The position numbers and the translations under genes are program-made. DNA of 64,000 nucleotides from a virus. This document shows, one piece after another, positions 27,402 to 35,918 of the stretch. The notes under the pieces are model-generated. The model was given only the letters and a program-made list of their open reading frames with translations, had not been told where the DNA came from and searched no databases. Each line of letters opens with the position of its first letter. The first letter of the stretch is position 1. The stretch is taken from IMG/VR virus record IMGVR_UViG_3300028827_000102, positions 1 to 64,000 of that record; one strand, written 5' to 3'.

Positions 27402-28916
27402 TTACTTTTTTCTTTTCTTTCTCCACAAACCTGTTTTCATGGCCATTCTTCGGGAGTCTTCCTCTTCTATGTCCCATCCTTCTTTATTACAGTATCTTTT
27501 TAGATTTTTTGCTGCTCCTGACAATTGTCCTCCTTCGCTAACATATACACGTATCAATGGAAATGGTTTTCCTTCTTGAGGTCGTCTAGTACGACCAAAA
27601 AACTGCTGCATAGTTATTTCATCGTTTACAGGAGTAACCAAATGCATACAGTCAAGAGGATCGATTGATACCATAGCTTTTAGCACTTTTCCTGCACAAA
27701 TACAACGGTACTTTTTTCCTTTTGCCACTTCTTTGTATATCTCATCTCTTTTAGCTTTTTTTACTTTTCCGTCCACATAAGCGACTTTATATCCTTCTTG
27801 TCTAAGCCTGTCACGTATTTTTTTAACTATAGATAATCTTAACCCAACCACCGCAACCAGTCTACCATTGTCGATATCTTCCATCACTTTTTTTACAATC
27901 AGATCGTTTCTGTATTCGTCCTGTTCCAATAGTTGGTGTAATTTATTCCATTTCCACTGCCTACTGTATGGAGTACGACCATCTAACCACGATGGAACTA
28001 CAAATCCGTCCTTTATAAAAGTAACCTGTGGCCGCATTTGGTCCACTTCTGCTTCAGCAACAATACCTCCAAGATGCCAAAGAGCAAGTTGTTCGCGTCT
28101 GTCGTTTCTCTTTATTGTAGCTGTCAACCCCAACCACGATAAAGGGTTCCATAAAGACAATACTCTAAAAAATTCTTGTGACACTAATTCATGTATCTCA
28201 TCACATATGATAAAACCAAAGTGGTTCTGGTGTCTTATCAATGATTCATAACCAGATTTATGTAAAAATGTTTGTATGGTAGATACAGCTATATCAGGCT
28301 GTTTGTCTTTGTTTGGATCGTATTTTCCAATAATCTTTCTGTTAAGCTTTTTTTCTATTTTATCTATATTTGTATGCTTACGGAATTCTGGTACCCAATG
28401 CGGTTCTACATCTTTTCTAGCTGCTAATACTAAAGTGCGAAGTCCTAAACGAACCGCTGTGGCTATACCCATAACAGTTTTACCTGATCCGGTTTTTGCT
28501 ATTATTATGCCTGATCCTTTTTTCAGAAATTTGTCAACACATTGTTTTTGGTATGTATTCCATCTATCATCTGCCAGCGTAGCCTTGTTCATCTTAAAAC
28601 GAAAAGACAGTGGACATACAGACCTTACATCTATCGCTTTTCTTACAAATTCATACAAATTTGTACAGTTTCCACGAGGAAAACCAATGTAATCTTGTCC
28701 TATGCCTGATAATATACTTCTAGTGCCTACAATGGTATGCTGTATTTCTTTTCTTTCTAGTTTTGGCTTGCCTGCGTTGTCCAGTACAACTAAACCATCA
28801 TCACCTATTTTACTGTCTGTATAGTATTGTGTCCAATTGATTGTGTATCTAGACAACATATCCGCAGTAACATCATGTCTTGGTATAAATAATCTATTTC
28901 CAAGTAGTACATTCAT
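27402..28916 (-). CDS. Superfamily 2 DNA helicase, XPB/UvsW-like
   Basis: The 504-residue product has Walker A AKTGSGKT (residues 140-147), motif Ia LVLAARKDVEPHW, a DEIH box (IICDEIHEL, about 234-243), motif III GLTATIKR, and a second RecA lobe ending with the motif VI-like QQFGRTRRP. The N-terminal ~110 residues are an accessory domain. The order suits XPB/RecG/UvsW-type duplex translocases; T4 UvsW unwinds branched recombination intermediates and R-loops. The stop overlaps with the next gene's coding (28913-28916). Its neighbours, RuvC-like resolvase and RecA in other blocks, agree with a recombination role. Confidence 0.85.
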   Translation of the reverse strand: MNVLLGNRLFIPRHDVTADMLSRYTINWTQYYTDSKIGDDGLVVLDNAGKPKLERKEIQHTIVGTRSILSGIGQDYIGFPRGNCTNLYEFVRKAIDVRSVCPLSFRFKMNKATLADDRWNTYQKQCVDKFLKKGSGIIIAKTGSGKTVMGIATAVRLGLRTLVLAARKDVEPHWVPEFRKHTNIDKIEKKLNRKIIGKYDPNKDKQPDIAVSTIQTFLHKSGYESLIRHQNHFGFIICDEIHELVSQEFFRVLSLWNPLSWLGLTATIKRNDRREQLALWHLGGIVAEAEVDQMRPQVTFIKDGFVVPSWLDGRTPYSRQWKWNKLHQLLEQDEYRNDLIVKKVMEDIDNGRLVAVVGLRLSIVKKIRDRLRQEGYKVAYVDGKVKKAKRDEIYKEVAKGKKYRCICAGKVLKAMVSIDPLDCMHLVTPVNDEITMQQFFGRTRRPQEGKPFPLIRVYVSEGGQLSGAAKNLKRYCNKEGWDIEEEDSRRMAMKTGLWRKKRKK

Positions 28917-29419
28917 TTTATACTTGCCATAATATCATTATACTTTATACAACCAGCATCTAAGAAAAATACTGGTATATTGTTATCCTTTGCTATACGT
29001 ATACCTTGTTCTGTACCTCCCTTTTTATCGTGTCTACGAAAAGCTAAAACAAAATCAGTGTCCTTGATTATATTGTAATTTCTGGCATGTAATCGCAACG
29101 CTCCTTTACTCAAGGCTTTAGGTTTCGGGTGGTATTTAGTCACAGAAGAAAATGCCTCAAAGTCCGTATCATTCAATATATTTATATGAACATCTCCGTG
29201 TAAAGATGCCACCCAAGTCCTTTCGTATGATGCCCACGGTAAAAACAATACCACCTTTCCACCGGCCTGTAAAGCACCCTCAACAAAAGCCTGGTCTGCT
29301 CCTACAGCAGCTCCGGTATGAAGTACCATACCTTTTCTGGCCAGTTTTCTCCCTATATTAATCAGTCTAGATCTGTCTTTGATGGACAGCTTTCTAGTAC
29401 CAATGCCAGCGTATATCAT
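28913..29419 (-). CDS. SLOG-domain (DprA/YAcAr-like) protein
   Basis: The 168-residue product has a Rossmann-like nucleotide-binding layout: MIYAGIGTR at the start, ARKGMVLHTGAAVGADQAFVEG around residues 28-50, a strand KVVLFLPW, and near the end VLAFRRHDKKGGTEQGIRIA with the GGT.xG phrase. These are the marks of SLOG/DprA-like and DUF1273/DUF2493-like families, which bind nucleotides or nucleotide-like signals. Its partner and ligand are unknown. It overlaps the SF2 helicase gene by 4 nt, an ATGA-type junction, so it is made together with it. Confidence 0.75.
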   Translation of the reverse strand: MIYAGIGTRKLSIKDRSRLINIGRKLARKGMVLHTGAAVGADQAFVEGALQAGGKVVLFLPWASYERTWVASLHGDVHINILNDTDFEAFSSVTKYHPKPKALSKGALRLHARNYNIIKDTDFVLAFRRHDKKGGTEQGIRIAKDNNIPVFFLDAGCIKYNDIMASIK

Positions 29420-29977
29420 TTATATTTTTTCTATGCTTATATATTTTGGTAAGATATATTTTGGCAATACAAACGGATCTTTCAGTCTTCCAGCTTTCGG
29501 GTCTATTACTATTTCATAGCGTTTTGTTATATTAGACCATAACAAAGCTTTCGGCCATACATGTTTATTATTAGATAAATCCACATGAAATTCGATCATT
29601 ACTATCAATCTTTTTGCGGCTACGACTACAATAGGGAACCATCCCCAAATACCAGGCTTTATTTGCATCATATTAGATCTGGTACATACAACCGATAATA
29701 ATGACTTCTTCTCTGCTTCAGAGCCGCCAGAATACAGTGTATCATTTAACAATGATACGCCAAAAACATTCGCTACACTGTTCCCAAGAGGTATTATATA
29801 TTGTTGTTCGTATGCATCAGCCCAACCGTATTTTTGTGGCTCTTGTTGTGGTTCAAACAAACGCACATCTTTGTACGGATCGAGCTGAAGTACGCCGATT
29901 GGCATATTTTGGTTTTCATCCTCCGGCATGGGAGAACTTAAATCCGTTATTATACTCTTTTTATGTAGATTATCCAT
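29420..29977 (-). CDS. Unknown protein of the replication block
   Basis: The 185-residue product has a Pro/acidic N-terminus (LSSPMPEDENQNMPIG), then a beta-rich body with hydrophobic runs (PGIWGWFPIVVVAAKRLIVMI) and a basic-hydrophobic C-terminus with a near repeat (VLPKYILPKYISIEK). It has no recognised domain. It overlaps the upstream unknown by 8 nt and adjoins the SLOG gene downstream. The hydrophobic run could be a buried strand pair, not a membrane segment. Confidence 0.55.
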   Translation of the reverse strand: MDNLHKKSIITDLSSPMPEDENQNMPIGVLQLDPYKDVRLFEPQQEPQKYGWADAYEQQYIIPLGNSVANVFGVSLLNDTLYSGGSEAEKKSLLSVVCTRSNMMQIKPGIWGWFPIVVVAAKRLIVMIEFHVDLSNNKHVWPKALLWSNITKRYEIVIDPKAGRLKDPFVLPKYILPKYISIEKI

Positions 29978-30407
29978 TTTTGGCTCTGTTTATTATGGCT
30001 TCAGCCTTTTTCCTAATATCACCAAAAAAGTCCAAGTCACCTAGCATTTTTTCATAATCATCTACTTGTATCCAAGCTCTATACATTTGAGAATTGATTA
30101 GACCTTCAGAGGAAGATAAGGCTTGTACATAATAGCGGCCGGTATTAGACATACGTATAGCTATTATTGGTTTTATTTTGATCCTATCCGTAGCCGGGTT
30201 TACTGGACCAATGGGAGCATCTGTTCCGCCTATTTCTGCCCAAAAACCTTTATAATTTTTTATATCTATTCCAAGCTTTTTATTGAAAAGCGATGGGTCT
30301 GGAGTATAAAACATCCTATTAGCATACTGTCTAAAATCTTCTTCATTCTGTAGTTGAATTAACTCAACCCACGGTGGTCGTATAAGTCTTTCCATAAAAG
30401 GATCCAT
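29970..30407 (-). CDS. Unknown protein of the replication block
   Basis: The 145-residue product reads as mixed alpha/beta, with FWAEIGGTDAPIGPVNP, a strand pair IKPIIAIRMSNTGRYYVQAL and a helical end RKKAEAIINRAKNG. It is not recognised. The 8-nt overlap with the following gene and the 3-nt gap to the preceding one place it firmly in the operon that contains the ribonucleotide reductase. No function can be read from it. Confidence 0.55.
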   Translation of the reverse strand: MDPFMERLIRPPWVELIQLQNEEDFRQYANRMFYTPDPSLFNKKLGIDIKNYKGFWAEIGGTDAPIGPVNPATDRIKIKPIIAIRMSNTGRYYVQALSSSEGLINSQMYRAWIQVDDYEKMLGDLDFFGDIRKKAEAIINRAKNG

Positions 30408-30410
30408 TTT

Positions 30411-31163
30411 TTACTCCTGTTGTATCTTTGCTTCTGTCATTTTATCTAAAACATCCGATAATTCGTCATGTATCCAATCTTCTTCTGTTTCTTCTATTTC
30501 TTCTGTTTCGAGTAAAGACGTTCTTATTTCATCAGCTATCTCTTCTTCGTCTTTTGATGGTATAAATGCTTCTATATCATTTCCATCGATATCTTTCAGT
30601 GCGCCACTATACAAATGCAGTTGATCTACTTCAGTAAAAACAATTCGTTCTTCATCATCTTTTACACGTACAGATATCAACACATCCTGAATTTCTATTT
30701 GTTGTTCTCCATCTTTAGGAGGATTTTCTTTTGCATTTAACATTATGCTGTAATGGCCGTTGGGCCATTCATGCATTTTTAAGATAGATGCTATTTGGGC
30801 AAAAGGCACAGCTGGTGCTGTAAGCGGTGGTAAATATGAACTTGATATAATTTCCCTTATACCATCATCGTTTTTTTCAATACCATAAGCCAACAGAAAT
30901 CTATTGTCAGAGAAAAAAGGAACCAATGTACCATATTCGGGCGGAAGTAGACCAACTACAAATTTATCATCTTTTGTAACTGTACCATCAACATAACCCA
31001 CTTTTTTGACAATTGGATCTACATCATCACTATTTTCTAACACAAATGTTATATAATCGTCTATTCTTACTTCTGTTTTAAGTACAACAAATGTTTTAAC
31101 GCCAGCTGATATGGCATTTAATTCTTCTTCGTTTACTTCTACACGTATATTTTGCGGTATCAT
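30411..31163 (-). CDS. Acidic protein with an ASCH/DUF3850-like N-terminal pattern
   Basis: The 250-residue product begins with RVEVNEEELNAISAGVKTFVV and RIDDYITFVLE, which recalls the ASCH/DUF3850 pattern (a helix ending in xGxKTFExR followed by xGDxLxFxE). This resemblance covers only the first ~70 residues. The remainder is beta-rich, with an acidic C-terminal tail (ETEEIEETEEDWIHDELSDV). ASCH domains are RNA- or nucleotide-related PUA-like folds. The gene lies 9 nt downstream of the ribonucleotide reductase gene. The family call is tentative. Confidence 0.5.
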   Translation of the reverse strand: MIPQNIRVEVNEEELNAISAGVKTFVVLKTEVRIDDYITFVLENSDDVDPIVKKVGYVDGTVTKDDKFVVGLLPPEYGTLVPFFSDNRFLLAYGIEKNDDGIREIISSSYLPPLTAPAVPFAQIASILKMHEWPNGHYSIMLNAKENPPKDGEQQIEIQDVLISVRVKDDEERIVFTEVDQLHLYSGALKDIDGNDIEAFIPSKDEEEIADEIRTSLLETEEIEETEEDWIHDELSDVLDKMTEAKIQQE

Positions 31164-31172
31164 TAATTACCT

Positions 31173-33821
31173 CTAACACCTTGTATAGCCGCAAGTTTCG
31201 CAATAATCACACTTATTTGGTATTACGACTAGTGTGTGGTTGGAACATTTAGGACAATAATCATACGGTATAGATATATTGTGTGTTGCGGTTTTATCGT
31301 TGTTTTTAGTTCCAAGTAACAATATGTCTTTTACGGTTTCATGTAATGCTGGGTCCTTCAGTACGGCAAGTAAATCTTCTACCTGTCTGGTACCAAATGG
31401 AAGGGCAGCTAAAGGAAAGTCCCCGGAAAGGTATTGATCTAATATTTTAGCCAGTGTGTCTGGCATAGATCTCTTAGCATGAGGACCGAAACCAACTTGG
31501 CCTCTACCCAAAATATCCACCAACTGGTCACGTACCATTTCTAGTCTAGTGTGTTGATTTATTGTTTTCCCGTTTGGCCATCTCAGTATGATTGAAATTA
31601 GTCTGCCTATCGCTTCCGCGTCTGCAGAAGCATCTCCTTTACCGAGAGTAACAAATAGGTCTATCGGGTCTCCACTTTCTGGATCATGTCTAATGGTAGC
31701 ATGTACCGTTCCTATAGGAGATTCTTCTGAAAAAGTTACGCTTATACCGGCATCAGGACGTGGGCGAATGAAATTTGTATCAGTTATGTAATCTTCTTTT
31801 TTGTCGTCATTTTTGTCTTTGTTGGTATATAATACTTGCTCATCCCTCGATCCGTCTCTATATACTGTACCACCTTTGCAGCCTAATTTCCACATCAGTG
31901 TATATGCTCGCGCCACATCATCCACCGTAGCATTATTTGGCATATTTACTGTTTTTGATATAGAAGCATCAATATGTTTTTGTATTACCGACATTGTATG
32001 TATGTGGTCGTCTGTAGATATACCATTTTGTGCAGTAACCACATAACTGGGCCATTTTGACTCATCTTTTCCAAATTTGTCTAATAAAATATCGGTCACA
32101 CTGGCTGTTTCATCAACTAATCCTATTCTTGTGTTACTGGTATAACTAAGAGCAAAAAATGGCTCACAACCGCTAGATGTATTTAATAAAGCCGCTACAG
32201 AACCTGTAGGAGCTACGGTATTAACGGTTACATTTCTTATTCCGTATTTTCTTATTAGTGCCCTAATCTCTTCATCCTGTTTACGCAAAAAACCAGAATT
32301 TACGTATTTTCTTGGTTTAAATAGCGGGAACGGTCCACGCAATTTCGCTAAGTTAATACTGGCTTTGTAACTTTCTTGCTTAAAGAATGATACAAGTTTT
32401 TCTGTAAATTGTAAAGCAGCTTCTGAGCCATACCTAAGACCTAATCGCATGAGCGCATCGCCATAACCAAGAAAACCCAAACCTATACGTCTTTCGTTAG
32501 TCTGTTGGTCTTCTACCACTTTTTCGTGGTATTTATTTAGATCTATAACATCGTCTAGAAAACGTATGCCATTATGAATACATGACTTAAAATCATCCCA
32601 GTTAAATTCTAGATCAGCACTTTCAAATGTTCTTTCGTAGTTAGGGAACTGTCCTACAGGTTTTATGAATTTTGCTAGATTTAAATGACTGAGATTGCAT
32701 ACCCCATTAGCAGGTAGCATTTGCTCTCCGCACGGATTACTAGCTATTAGTCTAGCATAATAATATGAATTTGACATATTATTAGCATGGTCCATAAATA
32801 TAATACCAGGCTCGCCAGACTCCCATGCATTTTGTATTATCTCTTTCCACAAAAATCTTGCTTGTATAGTGTCGTATACTTTTACCGTTTTACCAGCAGA
32901 CAACCAATCTTCTAATGAACCATTCCACAGATCATCGTATTCAGGATCATCCAAATCTGGAAATACCAGATCCCAGGTATCGTCGTTTTCTACAGCACGC
33001 ATAAATGAATCGCTTAATAATACTGATATATTTGTATTACTCAATAAATTTTCATTTACATATACGTTACCGTTTGGTGTTGATATACTTTTTCTTTTTG
33101 CTTTTACGGTAACAAAATCAAGTATGTCTGGATGCCAGCACCACATAGCCTGCAAGCCTGCTCCACGTCTACTTCCACCTTGTTCTACAGCTCCAGCTAT
33201 CTGAGAAAATTGTTCTGCCCACGACACTGCTCCACTAGATCTTCCATTTACTTTTTTTACTGTGGCGCCTTTAGGACGTAGGATAGACAAGTTCCACCCA
33301 ACCCCACCTCCTCTGGAATATGTTTCAAACAACCTCGCCCAATGATTTGAAATCCCAGATCTACTGTCAGATGATATAGGAAATACGTAACAATTGAATA
33401 ATGTCAAATCTTGGTCCAGTCCCATACCTGCTTGTATTCTTCCGGCAGGTATAAATTTCTCGTTTATCATATCCGCTATTATTTCTTCTTTAAATATCTC
33501 CGTATCATCATGATATTGTTCGCTTTCCGCCTTTACTACAGCTTCACCTACTCTGCGGCATATGTCATCGTACGTTTTTTCCACCACCACATCTACTGAT
33601 GAGTGTGGTAATGTAATTGTTTCGTCTGAATTCGCTATTTTTACCGTAGCGTTTTTTGAAGACGCTTTTTCTACAACACCTATTTCTCTAGAAATATATC
33701 TGCGCCCTCCAGACTCTCTTTCTACCGAAACCACAACTAAATCGCCTTGTTTAGGCGCAGAACTGTAATCTTTTTTTGCATAGCGGTCCAAGCGAATACG
33801 ATCTCTATATCGCATAAGCAT
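31173..33821 (-). CDS. nrdJ: Class II (adenosylcobalamin-dependent) ribonucleoside-diphosphate/triphosphate reductase
   Basis: The 882-residue enzyme makes deoxyribonucleotides using vitamin B12. The catalytic core shows C144 (FNCYVFP), the radical-site motif N362-P-C364-G-E366-Q, the second redox cysteine C375 (GVCNLSHLNL), the phrase GGGVGWNLSILRP, and the barrel strand TVNTVAPTGSVAALL. The C-terminus carries a Cys-rich ribbon (CPKC, CDYCETCGYTRC) like the reductant-accepting tail of NrdJ proteins. No small (NrdB) subunit gene is seen, which agrees with class II. An unusual N-terminal piece of about 80 residues (QGDLVVVSVERESGGRRY, GVVEKASSKNATVKI) looks like an SH3-type barrel and precedes the usual start of the core (TYDDICRRVGEAV). 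Confidence 0.92.
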   Translation of the reverse strand: MLMRYRDRIRLDRYAKKDYSSAPKQGDLVVVSVERESGGRRYISREIGVVEKASSKNATVKIANSDETITLPHSSVDVVVEKTYDDICRRVGEAVVKAESEQYHDDTEIFKEEIIADMINEKFIPAGRIQAGMGLDQDLTLFNCYVFPISSDSRSGISNHWARLFETYSRGGGVGWNLSILRPKGATVKKVNGRSSGAVSWAEQFSQIAGAVEQGGSRRGAGLQAMWCWHPDILDFVTVKAKRKSISTPNGNVYVNENLLSNTNISVLLSDSFMRAVENDDTWDLVFPDLDDPEYDDLWNGSLEDWLSAGKTVKVYDTIQARFLWKEIIQNAWESGEPGIIFMDHANNMSNSYYYARLIASNPCGEQMLPANGVCNLSHLNLAKFIKPVGQFPNYERTFESADLEFNWDDFKSCIHNGIRFLDDVIDLNKYHEKVVEDQQTNERRIGLGFLGYGDALMRLGLRYGSEAALQFTEKLVSFFKQESYKASINLAKLRGPFPLFKPRKYVNSGFLRKQDEEIRALIRKYGIRNVTVNTVAPTGSVAALLNTSSGCEPFFALSYTSNTRIGLVDETASVTDILLDKFGKDESKWPSYVVTAQNGISTDDHIHTMSVIQKHIDASISKTVNMPNNATVDDVARAYTLMWKLGCKGGTVYRDGSRDEQVLYTNKDKNDDKKEDYITDTNFIRPRPDAGISVTFSEESPIGTVHATIRHDPESGDPIDLFVTLGKGDASADAEAIGRLISIILRWPNGKTINQHTRLEMVRDQLVDILGRGQVGFGPHAKRSMPDTLAKILDQYLSGDFPLAALPFGTRQVEDLLAVLKDPALHETVKDILLLGTKNNDKTATHNISIPYDYCPKCSNHTLVVIPNKCDYCETCGYTRC

Positions 33822-33845
33822 TTACTCCTGTCCAGATTGTAAAAA

Positions 33846-34028
33846 TTATTTATTTACGTCATTATTAGGTACTTTAGGAGAGTCTTGCATGTAATTACAT
33901 ACATTACAAGCTAGTACCGTTTTTGTTGGTTGGGAAAGAGTATTGGTCCTAAAACTGGCTATGCGTAAAGCAGAGCCACATTTGGGGCATTTATTGCCCA
34001 TTTCATTTTTATGATTCATTTTTTCCAT
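33846..34028 (-). CDS. Small zinc-ribbon protein
   Basis: This 60-residue product contains C14-P-K-C17-G and C41-N-V-C44, spaced as a zinc ribbon. Between them lie strands with a Thr-rich turn. It starts inside the preceding gene's last 20 nt. The protein is too small for enzymatic action and more likely is a nucleic-acid- or protein-binding adaptor. It lies between the resolvase-coiled-coil pair and the ribonucleotide reductase. Confidence 0.6.
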   Translation of the reverse strand: MEKMNHKNEMGNKCPKCGSALRIASFRTNTLSQPTKTVLACNVCNYMQDSPKVPNNDVNK

Positions 34029-34434
34029 TTTTTGCAGATTTTATTACTTGTACAAGATGATCTATTGTTAGCAATATTGCTAAATCTTGTACTTTTCCGT
34101 CTATGTCACAACAACATAATATTCTTGCTTGTTTTCCGCGTGTCTGCACCTTATCAACAGACAATACCTCAAATCGCTTGACCTGTCCACCCTTTTTTGC
34201 AGCCTGCATATATGATTTCACGGTAGAGGTCAGTGTTTCAACTTCCGCTTCTAACGCAGCGGTTTTTCTTTTCCACTCGTTACATTCGGCTTTTAGTGAA
34301 TCTATTATATCTTCTTTTTCGTCATGTTTTCCGTTCACTGTTACCTGTTTCTCTACAGCCACTCCATTTCTAATTTTGTATACAATTTTTTCGTGTTTGT
34401 TTTCAGTTGGTTTATCTACAACACGCACTGCCAT
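34009..34434 (-). CDS. Coiled-coil protein next to the RuvC-like gene, unknown
   Basis: I chose ATG 34434, whose first base is the last base of the RuvC-like gene's TGA stop (TGATG junction). A GTG one codon earlier is less likely. The 141-residue product has a coiled coil at about residues 45-75 (DSLKAECNEWKRKTAALEAE) and a C-terminal beta-rich part (ARILCCCDIDGKVQDLAILL). It is unrecognised. Coupling to the resolvase gene suggests joint work in recombination, as an inference only. Confidence 0.6.
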   Translation of the reverse strand: MAVRVVDKPTENKHEKIVYKIRNGVAVEKQVTVNGKHDEKEDIIDSLKAECNEWKRKTAALEAEVETLTSTVKSYMQAAKKGGQVKRFEVLSVDKVQTRGKQARILCCCDIDGKVQDLAILLTIDHLVQVIKSAKNGKNES

Positions 34435-34910
34435 CACTTTTCTCCTTCTTGTTTTATTGCCGCATATTTAGCAATGTTTGCCGCATCAGCTTCGTGTTCT
34501 GTTGATAAATGACACCATTGTTTACAAGTAAGTGTAGATATTTTTCCGTTTTTTCCTTTTATTGCTCCAAAATGTCTTTTAGCGTATGTTTTATGTACTG
34601 ATGGTGTGATCAATGATACTTGTATATTTCTATTATAACACTCTCCGGCCAAGATTCCAATCATTATATTCACTTTTTCCATATTTCCAATAAAACCTTT
34701 TCCTCTACGTAATTGATACCGCTCTATCGCACACACATCAGGAGAAAATGTATTCAGTATATTTGAGACTCTATAGGAAAAATAAAACAATCTGGTTACA
34801 TCTTTTCCAATGCCTTCAGTCACACCTGTAGCTTCTAGGCAATCTTCTTCAAAATTATAGACCGCCCAGGCACAGTTTACAATACCAGGATCCCAGCCGA
34901 TTACCAACAT
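34434..34910 (-). CDS. RuvC-like Holliday junction resolvase
   Basis: The 158-residue product has the RNase H-like fold layout of RuvC: D7 in the first strand (VIGWDPGIVNCAWAVY), E63 (CAIERYQL), and the closing helix with E138-H139-E140-A-D142 (EHEADAANIAKYAA), where the family has the H/D pair followed by DA.AxA. These acidic residues bind the two metals that cut crossed strands. The length is near that of E. coli RuvC (173). Such enzymes resolve recombination intermediates and clear branches before packaging, the part T4 gp49 plays with another fold. Confidence 0.8.
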   Translation of the reverse strand: MLVIGWDPGIVNCAWAVYNFEEDCLEATGVTEGIGKDVTRLFYFSYRVSNILNTFSPDVCAIERYQLRRGKGFIGNMEKVNIMIGILAGECYNRNIQVSLITPSVHKTYAKRHFGAIKGKNGKISTLTCKQWCHLSTEHEADAANIAKYAAIKQEGEK

Positions 34911-34922
34911 ATATTAGTGTTT

Positions 34923-35243
34923 TTAGCCTTTCTTTTTATCAGGCTTTTTCTTTTTATCAGCTTTTTTCGCAGCCTTCGCAAGCTTGGCTTCTAATGTTTT
35001 TATAATGTCAGACATTTTATTGATTTCGTCTTCCTGCTCTTTTATTTTCTTTTGCAAGTCTGCGTTTATTTTACGTGTGTCTTTTAGTTCTTTATTTAAC
35101 TTATCCAATTTATCCTGCAAATCAGACTTGGCAGAGGCAATCAAGGCAGATATATCAGGCGCATAATCTTTATTTTCTCTTTCCTTAGCACTGCGTTGTA
35201 CAACCTGTTTTCCAGCTTTTGTTACTAAAAGTACTTTACCCAT
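34923..35243 (-). CDS. Lys-rich coiled-coil protein, unknown
   Basis: The 106-residue product is a long coiled coil (about residues 30-88: SAKSDLQDKLDKLNKELKDT, INADLQKKIKEQEDEINKMS), with a strongly basic C-terminal tail (KKADKKKKPDKKKG). The tail could touch nucleic acid. It begins 10 nt upstream of the structural genes and lies just before the RuvC-like gene. The family is unknown; a scaffold or DNA-associated role is only a possibility. Confidence 0.6.
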   Translation of the reverse strand: MGKVLLVTKAGKQVVQRSAKERENKDYAPDISALIASAKSDLQDKLDKLNKELKDTRKINADLQKKIKEQEDEINKMSDIIKTLEAKLAKAAKKADKKKKPDKKKG

Positions 35244-35252
35244 GGTTTACTC

Positions 35253-35909
35253 CTAATAGGTTAAAATTCCAGGTATGTCTACAGACACAGAACTTACTAT
35301 CCATGTAATATGGTTACTAAAAGCTCTGTGTAGTTCTTGCATGGCACTTACCGCTTGTAAAAGTGTAGATGGGGCTCCTGATGATAAAGTATTTTCTGAA
35401 TCTATATACGGATGAGCCGTCGCATCAGGACGATGTGCAGTATAGGCTGTTTGAGCAGAAGCGACCCAAGACAATAAAGTTGCTTCATCTGTAGGAGCAG
35501 ATCCAGATATTGCTGCTGTCGTTGCGTTATGCACTCCCATATTTCCGTAATGAAAATTCATAGCACTATGCATATCTTCAGCTACATCTAAAGCATGACT
35601 CAATATAAGACTATCGCTTCCTGTGTTTATCAAATAATCATAATCGTACTGTAAACTACTACCAGTATCTACATATTTATGAGTAGAATTTAATTCTTGC
35701 ACAGACAAGATTCCAGAAGAAACGTATTCAGCAACATGATCTTTTACGCTTGAATGCATATTACTGAAAGTATGTCTCGGCATATCTATATAATCCCCCG
35801 GACCGAGATTAAAAACCAGTTTGCTGCTAGAAGCACGCCCAAATTTACTTGTTATGCCTACTCTTGTTTCAGTGGATTTACCCTTTGAAATGTTTATTAT
35901 TCTAAGCAT
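35253..35909 (-). CDS. Virion protein with a His-containing helical repeat motif
   Basis: The 218-residue product has a beta-rich start and then a helical part with the phrases MHSAMNFHYGNMGVHNATTA and AYTAHRPDATAHPYID, followed by NTLSSG and a closing helix MQELHRAFSNHI. The Y..H..D...H...D phrase is common in phage structural proteins. It also occurs in the 551-residue baseplate-region protein at 4832-6487. It is therefore probably a virion component, perhaps binding metal at the His/Asp sites. It is followed by the 310-residue gene, 9 nt away. Confidence 0.6.
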   Translation of the reverse strand: MLRIINISKGKSTETRVGITSKFGRASSSKLVFNLGPGDYIDMPRHTFSNMHSSVKDHVAEYVSSGILSVQELNSTHKYVDTGSSLQYDYDYLINTGSDSLILSHALDVAEDMHSAMNFHYGNMGVHNATTAAISGSAPTDEATLLSWVASAQTAYTAHRPDATAHPYIDSENTLSSGAPSTLLQAVSAMQELHRAFSNHITWIVSSVSVDIPGILTY

Positions 35910-35918
35910 TGTATGCTC

